DNA of 45,720 nucleotides from Fulvivirga sp. (lineage in GTDB: Bacteria > Bacteroidota > Bacteroidia > Cytophagales > Cyclobacteriaceae): positions 1-45,720 of the forward strand of contig JANQLQ010000290.1 in NCBI GenBank assembly GCA_028280565.1, read 5' to 3'. Shown piece by piece: positions 19,301 to 27,361 of the stretch. The notes beneath the pieces were generated by a model. The model was not told where the DNA came from. It worked only from the letters and a program-made list of their open reading frames with translations, and ran no database searches. The position numbers and the translations under genes were made by a program. Each line of letters starts with the position of its first letter. The first letter of the stretch is position 1.

Positions 19301-21143
19301 GGGAAACTATGTTTATGGTTATTTCCACTTGAAAAAGGAAGAAGGCCACCATCCGTTCTCCCTGAGGGCATGGCAGCACATCAGGACCAACCAACCTGAC
19401 CTGGCGAATTCCGGTAGAAGGTTGAACCAAACGGATGATCCGGGCTCCCGGGCGAAACAGATCAAAAGTCTTGGAAGCATATTTGGGCAGATCCGGCAAA
19501 TGTTCGAGGGCTTCTATAACTACTGTTCTTCGAAAAACTGGGGCCGACAGGTAATCGCCGAAAATGCCTGGATAAAGCTCAACTCACCGGATAAGGTGAA
19601 GTATGGGGGAGGGCTTAGAGTGAGACAAATCACGTTAAAAGATCAATGGCAGTACGATAAAGATGGCATATACGGCCAGCTCTATGAATACACTACTGAA
19701 GAAAATGGTGAAACCATAAGCAGCGGAGTGGCCGCCTATGAGCCATTTATTGGAGGAGATGAAAACCCCTTACGCTATGCTAAAAGATATAGCCAGTCCA
19801 TTCCCTTAAGGGCGGATAATAACCTATTTTTCGAATACCCTATCAATGAAAGTTATTACCCGGGACCTCAAGTAGGTTATAGCCGGGTAGCTGTCTCTAG
19901 CCTTGCCGCGGCTTACCAGGCCGGAAAGGAGGTAAATCATATCGATGTTGGAAATGGGGAATTGATCTTTCCTACAGGTGAGCCCTCCAGCTTTAGCACC
20001 ACGGGGAGGACGGTACATGAGTTCTTTACTGCCCGGGATTTTCCCGTGATCACCGACGAGACGGAAAAAGATGATAAACCTTATAAACTATCGGTGCTCG
20101 TACCTTTCCTAGGCAGTATCTCCATCAATAAGTTAGCCTCTAGCCAGGGCTATAGCGTGGTAACGAATGACATGCACGGTAAAACCAAGAAAGTCAGCAA
20201 TTACCGGCAAAGTACTATGGGGGAATTTGAAGAGGAGCCGATTTCATGGGTCAAATACAATTACTTGAGTAATCCGAGGATTTATGACGAAGAAAAGATC
20301 AATGTCGTTTCTAACCTCTTTACTCAAAATGAGGATGGTACTTTTGGGGTAGCGTCGTCCGCTGACCTTTCTAACCCTGCCGTTGAGAAATTCACCTTAG
20401 GGCAGGAACAAGAGTTTTTTACAGACCTGAGACAATTTGAAGACAAGACCTGGGGGGGAGGCCTAAGGGGCAACGTTGACATTCTTCATATCCCTATTTT
20501 GTTTGCCATTGTGCCCATACCCGTGTTTACAGGCTGGCCCAACGTGAGTAAAACCGCAAGAGAGCTACGGTCAGCCGCTACGAATAAAGTCGTTTTCAAG
20601 AAAGGTATTTTAGAAAGCATAGAAGCCTATGATGGCGGCTCTTTATTAAAAACGCGTCACATTAAATGGGACAAATTAACAGGAGAACCCTTGCTCACTA
20701 CGGTCAATAATAACTTTGACCAACCCGTTTACCAGTACAACATACCCGCTTACACCCAATACGAAGGTATGGGGGCTGCATTTGAAAATGTAGGAGTAAA
20801 ACTTACGATGGAAGATCTTACCGAATTGGAAGACAATCGTTACAGTTTTGCCACTACTTTGGCGGGCGCACTATTTCCGGGAGATGAGCTTTTATTATAC
20901 CCCGTCACGGGAAATTTTGTGGAGCCTGTGACTCGAGCGACTTACCTCGGAAACTTTGACGAGTCGGCAACGCTTTATGCTGACAAGCCATTAACAAGCG
21001 ATGCTTATGAAGCCATGATCATCCGCTCGGGTAGGCGGAATCAATTGTATGTTAGCGCCGGGCAGTTATCCGCCTTGGAAGACCCTTCTCAACCCGGAAA
21101 TAGAAAACACTATAACAAAACACTGATCATCCCCAACGAATGA
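16314..21143 (+). CDS. Large RHS-associated envelope protein (1609 aa)
   Basis: A signal peptide (about 1-31) is followed by a strongly patterned N-terminal block at about 34-115 (GPSQPEFQSFQPASAADMVD, then GDFNYNIPLFELPGPNGGYP, then WVGLGFNLNPGAVSRQMRGL). This is typical of large Bacteroidota proteins that accompany RHS proteins and resembles the start of SpvB/RHS-type shells. A Gly-rich section at about 130-240 follows, then a long Tyr- and Asp-rich beta region (YDRWGNYKPYP, LLIDYETDDYAYVQHL). There is no toxin tip and no T9SS tail. It is linked by ATGA overlaps to both neighbours. I infer that it is a structural shell or partner for the 2685-aa RHS protein, by analogy with the split shells of Tc-type toxins. 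Confidence 0.65.
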   Translation: MTPTVSPYRKKIAIMLLCLFSVHLTVPTAYGLTSGPSQPEFQSFQPASAADMVDLFTGDFNYNIPLFELPGPNGGYPFNLSYQSGIGMDQEASWVGLGFNLNPGAVSRQMRGLPDEFKGDQVYTKMSIKPSVTVGLGAGVGNEIFGGAGQLGLGLSVSQNNYQGFSYSIDGSVGYEKAVGNSMTGGVGLDLSLNPKEGIGVNPSLTLGTKFGDFGLGAGYNSKAGLYNMAFTHDFQVEGKLPKMNEEDPAERANNANVTSTLSLAAQGYTPQVTMPMRSTNIALTFKAGAAWWAVDAHGYVRGFYNEQRLKNDRKRVPSSAFGYMNYQYATGDRPLLDFNREKDGIVSKETPNLGIPSLTYDIYSATGQGFSAMYRPMRNDYGTVHDPETVSKSTGGSIGVDASPGLTHVGFNRNVNHSESRSGLWNSQTAGSATFTTSSANSIYEPWYFKVHGEPVGESINPLNRLGGDAAVRVKLSGTNRSPEASAQLENRSWNGAIPSPELAKRKPRSQVIQSITNDELVDPARQELNSLFKTRYLDHNGVVRDLDRSGNQGHHLAGMTALTPSGLRYTYAIPAYNLYQEEVTFSASKQAGQAARVNVGNGGSGDPYFEYRHTDKYLKRVEMPAYAYSYLLTSVVGSDYVDVTGDGVTEDDLGYWVKFTYQKVTPGNAPYQWRDPYSQAHYVKGWETDPRDDKGSFVYGQKEIWYLTQAETKSHIAKFTLQDRQDGRGVASKLQDSNNHGSSLKALRQIELFTRAANGSFPIKTVKFEYDYSLCPGVFNNALGSGKLTLKKLWFEYGNTTRGRLNPYEFSYATNNPSYDLYAYDRWGNYKPYPPGNVERNKDFPYALQDPSMKEAIDRYAASWSLGKIKMPSGSELLIDYETDDYAYVQHLPAMQMTTLVDPYSAAATLDPTRDFLLNDADTKIRFKLESPLPGDVDPGQEAVVKRYLDLKRKQLYFKAKINLRSVGEGFDEFISGYADIDLSKPMGLEKDASGNYVYGYFHLKKEEGHHPFSLRAWQHIRTNQPDLANSGRRLNQTDDPGSRAKQIKSLGSIFGQIRQMFEGFYNYCSSKNWGRQVIAENAWIKLNSPDKVKYGGGLRVRQITLKDQWQYDKDGIYGQLYEYTTEENGETISSGVAAYEPFIGGDENPLRYAKRYSQSIPLRADNNLFFEYPINESYYPGPQVGYSRVAVSSLAAAYQAGKEVNHIDVGNGELIFPTGEPSSFSTTGRTVHEFFTARDFPVITDETEKDDKPYKLSVLVPFLGSISINKLASSQGYSVVTNDMHGKTKKVSNYRQSTMGEFEEEPISWVKYNYLSNPRIYDEEKINVVSNLFTQNEDGTFGVASSADLSNPAVEKFTLGQEQEFFTDLRQFEDKTWGGGLRGNVDILHIPILFAIVPIPVFTGWPNVSKTARELRSAATNKVVFKKGILESIEAYDGGSLLKTRHIKWDKLTGEPLLTTVNNNFDQPVYQYNIPAYTQYEGMGAAFENVGVKLTMEDLTELEDNRYSFATTLAGALFPGDELLLYPVTGNFVEPVTRATYLGNFDESATLYADKPLTSDAYEAMIIRSGRRNQLYVSAGQLSALEDPSQPGNRKHYNKTLIIPNE

Positions 21144-24100
21144 AAAGCCTCATACGATATGGTTTAGGGAAAACCCCGTACATTGTTATCTTGCTCTTCC
21201 TAGCACAAGCAGGCTACAGCCAAGGCATTGTGCCGGACAGCATTGAACGACAAGCGCTGCAAGCGATTTACGATTCCACCCGGGGAGATCAATGGAGTGA
21301 ATTCGCCCGTTGGACACAGGGGCAAATAGAGAGTTACCCTGATTCGGCATTATATGGAGTAGAAATTAGTAATGGAGATATTACCTCTATCAATCTTAAT
21401 TCGATAGGCCTGGACGGACCACTTCCTCCCTCTATCAATGATCTTAAAGCGTTGCAATACTTATCGCTCTTTAGTAATACGCTCAGGGGCTCTATCCCAG
21501 TCTTAGATAATTTGACCAACTTAATTACACTTAATCTTTCTAATAACTCGTTCACTGGAAGTTTTCCCGCTTCGATTGGACTATTAGTTAAGCTTCAAAT
21601 ACTCAATCTCCAAAGCAGTTTCATACGCCCTGAAAAACTTACAGGCCCGATCCCGGCGAGCTATGGCAACCTGGCAGATTTGAGGTCACTGGATCTCTCT
21701 TATAATGATCTGGGTATGCCCAATGCCTTTCCGGATACACTTCGTGCACTGGATAAATTGCAGTCATTGCTGCTTGTACAATGCTCTTTACGGCCCACAT
21801 CCTTTGAAAATGGTATAAAAGAACTCAATGCGCTTCAAACCCTTTATTTGAGTAACAACCCTAGCTTACACCAAACCGATGGTGTGTTCCCGGATATGCT
21901 GATCGATTTGCCATTACTGCGCAACCTGTTCCTGGAAAACATAAACTTCACCCAACTGCCGGCTACTTTTGACGGCTTGTCTAGTCTTACTTACTTAAGC
22001 CTGGCCCAGAACAACTATTCTGACCTGGCGATCTTGCAAAACATTGTGGATACTCTGCAATACAACCCCTCGCTAGCCACCTTAAACCTTCGCTATTGTC
22101 AATTGCCGGGGCTGCCCGGCAACTTTAATCAATTGTCCAACTTGCAGTATTTGTTCATGGGAAATAATCCCAACCTGCAAGCGGCGAATTGGGAGATCAT
22201 AGGACAAATGCCGTTGCTCAGGGAACTTTATGTAGAGTCCAGCGATCTGTTTGAACTACCGCTTGACCTGGTCAATGTGACTACTCTTGAAAAGTTGGTG
22301 CTCACCAGCAACCGCCTTTTTCCTATCCCTGAACATATCAAGAATATCCCGAATTTGCGCCATCTTAATTTGGCCAACAATGGGATAGGACAACTTCCCG
22401 CTTGGTTCGGCTCTGCCAGCATGGTGAGTATCCAGGAGTTATTTCTGCAAAATAACAACATCCCCTTGCCACTATCGGCCAACTTTAACCAACTCGTCAA
22501 CCTGCAGCGGTTAGATCTTTCCTTTAATAATTTAGCTGGGCCGCCACCCTCGTACTTTAGCACCTTCAGCAGTTTAAGATATTTGAACCTTAGCCACAAC
22601 GAACTCCAATTACCGATCCCCGACTTTAGCAGTTGGACTTTCCTACAGGACCTTTATCTTCAGAATAATAGTTTTGAAGGTACCTTACCCAGCTATTTTG
22701 GACAGATGGGCATGGTGAGCCGGAATTTAAACATCTCTTTTAATAACTTTGATTCTATTCCCATATTCGATCCGTCTTCCACACTCAATCTTAATGTCAG
22801 TCACAACCAACTCACTTTTGCGGATATCGTTCCTCGCCCTGCGCTGAACCGGCATTATTACAGTCCGCAAGATTCAATTGATACTGAGCGGCAATATCAA
22901 GCGTTTGTGGGAGGCAGCGTTAGTTTCGTGGCCCGTGTGGATACTGCCACCAATCCACGAAGTACTTACCAGTGGTTCCAGTATGTACCGGGCGGGGCCG
23001 ACATACCGATGACTTCACCGATCTTGAACGGTTATGTTTTTACGTTGCCTAACTTGGTCCAGCAGTACGATAGCACGGAGTTCTACTATAAGATCACAAA
23101 TTCAAACGCCCCGGGCCTGGCCCTGTCGAGCCGCAAGATCCTGCTTATTGTAAGATGCGGTATATTCCCTGATACTGTCAACTTCGGAAGTAAGCGATAC
23201 CTCTGTGCTATGAAATTTGATCCAGTTTTTGAGATTGCCGACCCCTGTGTTTCTACCGAATACATTTGGGATTTTGGGGATGGGAATACTTCTCGTGATC
23301 GAGTAGCTTGGCATGCATACGGCAGCCCCGGAACTTATGATGTATCACTCAAAGTCAATTACTCATGTAGCGACTGTATCGGGGACACCACCATAACCCG
23401 TTCCGTTCCTTTTGCGCTCCCGGACCAGCTGATCCGTGATACCTTGCTACAGGTATCTACGGATGTGAGGCAGCAGATCCTGCAAGCCTCTGCTGCCACG
23501 TTTTCCGATTCTTGGCCACTCACCTCTTCCAACGTTAACTTACCTGCCCACAACGCTTATACCAATGGCAATTTAGGCATATGGAGGAACGATGGTGCCT
23601 ACGTCTACGATGCCTTAAGAAAGGCCTCCGCAGGGGTGGACATTGCCAAAGACGGAACGTTTACCCTAGAGCATTTCAATTGGCCAATGGCGGCCATAGG
23701 AGCGTTGCCCCAGTGGATCAACACCGGGAATATCACCCGGTATAATCCTTACAGTTTCGAGGTTGAGAACCGGGACATTCTAGGTATTTATTCTGCAGCG
23801 CTCTATGATTACGGGGGGCACTTGGTCTCTGCTAATGGTGTGAATACGAGGTACGATGAAATGGCGTATTCAGGTTTCGAGTTTTTGGAGCAAGGGATTT
23901 CAGGGAATTGGGTACTGGGCAACGAGGAGATCTCAACATACAGCCATTATGCTGTGACCGCCGCACTTGGACATTTAGCCGTAGTAGCCGTAAGACCAGC
24001 GGTGTTGGAATTTGTCGAAAGGGCCGACGTCACTTCAAGGAATCTATTTTATGGTCTACCGGGACATCCTAAGTACACCAATTATGTCCCAGCCAATGAA

Positions 24101-24787
24101 ATCATTTGTATAGAACCCCATCCTAGTGACCCGGAACTTTCTTTGGTGGTTTTCCGCGAAGCTCCCCATACAGGCCTATGGTCGGGCCGCATGCGCGTGA
24201 GGAATAACTACTCCCCGGCCACGGCGGCAAGTTTAGACAATACCTTGGCGCACACGGGAAAATCGAGCTTACGGGTGAGCAGCAGGGTCAATTTCAGGCA
24301 GCCCTTATTACAGTTAGATTCTGGTAAGGCCTACAGGATCAGTGCTTGGGCCTCGGTAAATGATGATCACCTGGCCGCTCAACGCTTGGCTGACGGGTTA
24401 GGCATTCATATTAACTTCACTAATCCTAGGGGAGAGCAAGTGGCAACAAGCTTTTTTCAGCCAGCAGGCAGGATCATCAATGGCTGGCAAAGGATCACCG
24501 GTTCCTTTACTTGTCCCATCAACAAGGCACTGCTTTCACTTGATTTTGATGCCGGAAGTACGGTGACGGCGTGGTTTGATGACCTAAGGCTACACCCGGA
24601 GAAGAGTAATATGAGATCGTATGTCTATAATCTTGATGATTATCGTTTGCAAGCAGTCCTTGATGAAGAAAACTACGGCTCCTTGTTTTATTACGATGCA
24701 GAGGGTAACCTCTACCTCACCAAAAAAGAGACCATAGAAGGGATAAAAACCATTTCAGAAAACATTAGCTACATGATCGAACGATGA
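21140..24787 (+). CDS. LRR, Ig-like and PKD-domain surface protein with RHS-type C-terminus (1215 aa)
   Basis: A signal peptide (1-27) is followed by an LRR cap (ERQALQAIYDSTRGDQW). About 20 leucine-rich repeats span roughly 70-560, many of the L-x-G-x-(I/L)P type known from plant receptors. An Ig-like domain lies at about 575-670 (YYSPQDSID, GGADIPMTSP), and a PKD domain at about 675-760 (WDFGDGN, HAYGSPGTYDVSLKV). A jelly-roll-like carbohydrate-binding-type domain at about 1015-1155 (HTGKSSLRVS, AWFDDLRLHP) precedes a short RHS-like end (LQAVLDEENYGSLFYYDAEG, KKETIEGIKTI). The LRR-Ig pair is also present inside the 2685-aa protein. It is coupled to both neighbours. Target or glycan recognition is the likely role. 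Confidence 0.75.
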   Translation: MKSLIRYGLGKTPYIVILLFLAQAGYSQGIVPDSIERQALQAIYDSTRGDQWSEFARWTQGQIESYPDSALYGVEISNGDITSINLNSIGLDGPLPPSINDLKALQYLSLFSNTLRGSIPVLDNLTNLITLNLSNNSFTGSFPASIGLLVKLQILNLQSSFIRPEKLTGPIPASYGNLADLRSLDLSYNDLGMPNAFPDTLRALDKLQSLLLVQCSLRPTSFENGIKELNALQTLYLSNNPSLHQTDGVFPDMLIDLPLLRNLFLENINFTQLPATFDGLSSLTYLSLAQNNYSDLAILQNIVDTLQYNPSLATLNLRYCQLPGLPGNFNQLSNLQYLFMGNNPNLQAANWEIIGQMPLLRELYVESSDLFELPLDLVNVTTLEKLVLTSNRLFPIPEHIKNIPNLRHLNLANNGIGQLPAWFGSASMVSIQELFLQNNNIPLPLSANFNQLVNLQRLDLSFNNLAGPPPSYFSTFSSLRYLNLSHNELQLPIPDFSSWTFLQDLYLQNNSFEGTLPSYFGQMGMVSRNLNISFNNFDSIPIFDPSSTLNLNVSHNQLTFADIVPRPALNRHYYSPQDSIDTERQYQAFVGGSVSFVARVDTATNPRSTYQWFQYVPGGADIPMTSPILNGYVFTLPNLVQQYDSTEFYYKITNSNAPGLALSSRKILLIVRCGIFPDTVNFGSKRYLCAMKFDPVFEIADPCVSTEYIWDFGDGNTSRDRVAWHAYGSPGTYDVSLKVNYSCSDCIGDTTITRSVPFALPDQLIRDTLLQVSTDVRQQILQASAATFSDSWPLTSSNVNLPAHNAYTNGNLGIWRNDGAYVYDALRKASAGVDIAKDGTFTLEHFNWPMAAIGALPQWINTGNITRYNPYSFEVENRDILGIYSAALYDYGGHLVSANGVNTRYDEMAYSGFEFLEQGISGNWVLGNEEISTYSHYAVTAALGHLAVVAVRPAVLEFVERADVTSRNLFYGLPGHPKYTNYVPANEIICIEPHPSDPELSLVVFREAPHTGLWSGRMRVRNNYSPATAASLDNTLAHTGKSSLRVSSRVNFRQPLLQLDSGKAYRISAWASVNDDHLAAQRLADGLGIHINFTNPRGEQVATSFFQPAGRIINGWQRITGSFTCPINKALLSLDFDAGSTVTAWFDDLRLHPEKSNMRSYVYNLDDYRLQAVLDEENYGSLFYYDAEGNLYLTKKETIEGIKTISENISYMIER

Positions 24788-25536
24788 GGCGAGCATTTGA
24801 AATTCATAGGGAAAAAGGTGGCTCCAAAGGTAGTGGAAGTAGTCTGTGGAGATCGACGATTTACAGGGGTGTTGTACTGACCTTCATTGCCTTGATGTTA
24901 TTGCCGTCCGTTTCAACACAGGCCCAAGAGCTTAAGGAGCTGTTGGAAAAGGTAAGGCAAACCTACAGTGATGCTAACCGACTCCATATTAAAATGCATG
25001 TAAAAGTGTACGAAGGTACCAGTCAAGACGCTGAAAAACTGCTCGATCAAGTGGCCGATATCAAAAAGCAGGCTACAAATTATCACTACTCATTTGGCGA
25101 GATCCGCTTACTAATGAACACACAGTACCAGGTAGTCGTAGATGAGCTTTCAAAAAAGATCATGGTGGCATCACGTGATCCAAGTACTGAAGAACAGCTG
25201 GCCGACCCCTTCCAAATGAACCTAGACAGCATTTTTAGGCTTTATGATAATCCTGTGCTCGAAAGTAGTGAAGACGATATGAGAACGTATCGGCTCGATC
25301 AATCCGAAGGCCCTATTTCTAGTGTGAAATTGACCTTAAATACCCGGGCATATACACTCAAGGAACTCAGCTACACCTATCGCGGGGGGCAATACGCTGT
25401 AATCGAATTTTTGGTATTCGATATCCAACCCAAATTTGATGCAGGAGAATTCCAAGAGTCAAAGTATGTGCAATTAAGAGCGGGAACCTGGCACCCGGCA
25501 ACGAGACTACCGGGCTATGAGGTTATTATGAATTAG
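24784..25536 (+). CDS. LolA-like exported protein
   Basis: This 250-aa protein has a long basic leader of about 28 residues before the hydrophobic signal core, ending STQAQE. The mature protein starts LKELLEKVRQTYSDANRLHI and continues with repeated beta strands, which looks like a LolA/LolB-type half barrel similar to Bacteroidota lipoprotein-sorting-like proteins. No catalytic motif is seen. Its start overlaps the previous stop (ATGA). It could carry or help place the cluster lipoprotein or another hydrophobic partner. The fold call is tentative. Confidence 0.5.
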   Translation: MRRAFEIHREKGGSKGSGSSLWRSTIYRGVVLTFIALMLLPSVSTQAQELKELLEKVRQTYSDANRLHIKMHVKVYEGTSQDAEKLLDQVADIKKQATNYHYSFGEIRLLMNTQYQVVVDELSKKIMVASRDPSTEEQLADPFQMNLDSIFRLYDNPVLESSEDDMRTYRLDQSEGPISSVKLTLNTRAYTLKELSYTYRGGQYAVIEFLVFDIQPKFDAGEFQESKYVQLRAGTWHPATRLPGYEVIMN

Positions 25537-25537
25537 C

Positions 25538-25573
25538 ATGAAGGCCAAGCCCATGAATAAGATTTTGAAATGA
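25538..25573 (+). CDS. 11-codon relay ORF between two coupled genes
   Basis: ATG at 25538 lies one base after the previous stop (25534-25536). The tiny frame (MKAKPMNKILK) ends with a TGA at 25571-25573 that overlaps the ATG at 25570 of the next gene. It may carry ribosomes across the only sizeable gap in this part of the operon. It could also be chance. Confidence 0.3.
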   Translation: MKAKPMNKILK

Positions 25574-27138
25574 TGAAAACTACTACATACCATTCACTAA
25601 GCCCTACGGTACAGGTGTGGCGGTTTCACCATTTACAGCCGGGTACTTCCCTATCCTGTGGTGGGAGTAGTGAGTATAGCTATCGAAAATCTATCACCAA
25701 TCGAACGTCGTTCCTGGCAACAGCCGCTGTGCTGCTATGTACCTGCCTTTTGCCTGCCCAAGATAAGATCCAGAATATAAAATTGACCCCCAAGTATGTT
25801 CCTAAGGAAACCGTTTACCTGCGGGACAAAGGGTTCATCATACGGTTCTCCAAACCGGATCCCTTTAAAAAAAATGAATACGAATTTCATTATTATGATA
25901 CAAAAGCCAATCTAATTTGGAAAAAGGCCACCCGGTTCATGTATAAACCCGACTATGCATATACTATTGCTTCTCCCACGGGCAACTCGGTCTATTTTGT
26001 TGAATTTAACATGAATATCTTGAGTAAGCCTTTTTACGTCACACAGTTTGCAGGTGAGGGAGAACCAAAGCAATTCAAACTAGAAGGTAACACAGGATAT
26101 GGCGAGAGTTTACAATACATCTTTTGCGATGATGATAACTTATACCTTTTAGTCACTGCGGAAGGTGAAGAACTCCATAAGAAGAAGAAAGCCGCAGAGC
26201 AATTGATACTGAATCGCTTTAGCAGGAAGGACATGGCATGGAGTAAGCACATTTTTAAACTTCCTCCCATTAAAGATCTTGAATATGCCAGCTATTGGCA
26301 TTTTTTAGGGCAGAGCGGAAAAGATAAATACTTGGTTTCCAAGTATGTGAATTATGAAACTAACGAGATGCAGGCGGATCTACTGGTTTTTGATGAACAG
26401 GCCAACATCACCCGTCGGATGACCCTAAAGCCGGAAGTCAAAGAACGCCATGTACGCCCCGCTTATTCGCCCCATATGCCGTCTTACGGCGAAATGGAAG
26501 TCACCAACCATGGGTTTGGCAGCATAATTTCATACCCTACTAGGACACCCGGTAACACCTCCAATGGGCAATTCGGCGTCATGAGCAGCAGTCCCGGTCC
26601 GGTTCAGCCGGCGGCCTTTAATCATTGGCAATTAGACGCTACCCACAAATGCTTATACACTTACGGGCTATTGGGGCAAAAGCCATATAAAAAGTTAGGC
26701 GCGTTGTATGACGGTTTCTATGTTCAAAAATATGACTTGCAGGGAAACAAGATATGGGAAGTACAGCGCACGGGTGTTGAAGAATTGGTAGAAGTAAAGA
26801 AATTCAACGTACACGCCTCACCGGTCCAGCGAGAGATCCACCTGGCCGTACTTCCTGGCGAGTCATTGAACTTTTCAATTTACACATGGCGCAATCTCTT
26901 TACCTATGAGATCTCTGCCACAGGAGAACTGGTAAATTCTAGGAAGGCCGCCAAGACTTGGAAAAAGATAGGCCCGGTATTGAGTGAAAATTACACTACC
27001 AAGACATCAGAGGTGATTGAAAAATCAGGAGATACTTTATATAAAATGTCCATGCACTTTTTAACCCCGGACGGGGAAATCGTGATTGCTACCGACTTCG
27101 AAAAAAATGATATGAACCTCTATTATTTTAAGCCATGA
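25570..27138 (+). CDS. Exported 522-aa protein of unknown function
   Basis: The protein has an unusually long N-terminal stretch (about 46 residues) before the hydrophobic signal core (TSFLATAAVLLCTCLLPAQ). The mature part is beta-rich, with repeated Tyr/Lys-rich blades (FIIRFSKPDPFKKNEYEFHY, LIWKKATRF, KIWEVQRTG), which suggests a propeller-like fold. I do not recognise a family or an active site. No good later ATG precedes the signal, so the early start is kept. It lies between the LolA-like protein and the fibre-like protein, so a role in assembly or display of the complex is likely but unproven. Confidence 0.6.
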   Translation: MMKTTTYHSLSPTVQVWRFHHLQPGTSLSCGGSSEYSYRKSITNRTSFLATAAVLLCTCLLPAQDKIQNIKLTPKYVPKETVYLRDKGFIIRFSKPDPFKKNEYEFHYYDTKANLIWKKATRFMYKPDYAYTIASPTGNSVYFVEFNMNILSKPFYVTQFAGEGEPKQFKLEGNTGYGESLQYIFCDDDNLYLLVTAEGEELHKKKKAAEQLILNRFSRKDMAWSKHIFKLPPIKDLEYASYWHFLGQSGKDKYLVSKYVNYETNEMQADLLVFDEQANITRRMTLKPEVKERHVRPAYSPHMPSYGEMEVTNHGFGSIISYPTRTPGNTSNGQFGVMSSSPGPVQPAAFNHWQLDATHKCLYTYGLLGQKPYKKLGALYDGFYVQKYDLQGNKIWEVQRTGVEELVEVKKFNVHASPVQREIHLAVLPGESLNFSIYTWRNLFTYEISATGELVNSRKAAKTWKKIGPVLSENYTTKTSEVIEKSGDTLYKMSMHFLTPDGEIVIATDFEKNDMNLYYFKP

Positions 27139-27361
27139 GATATCGATACAGTCCATTTAAGTTATCAACCAATAAAAGTTCTGTCGTCCTGACAAATAAT
27201 TTGGTGTGCGATCGTAAGAGAGTGAAATTCCATCGAATGATGGACGTATTCTACGAAATATGTTGCACCGGGTTTACAACAAAGACGTTGCTGCTGTCGC
27301 CTGTATCTACACCTATAAGAAACTATCACTAAACATTCTATTAACTGAAACCCGAAATATC

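Noticed and set aside
27135-27332. 65-codon ORF overlapping the stop of the 522-aa gene by ATGA
   Set aside because: Composition is unlike the neighbours, there is no signal peptide or motif, and it ends just before the better-supported fibre gene. Kept only as part of the coupling observation.
27260-27361. N-terminal extension of the fibre-like protein
   Set aside because: The extra 34 residues precede a normal signal sequence that starts at the ATG at 27362; the upstream region is more likely leader RNA.
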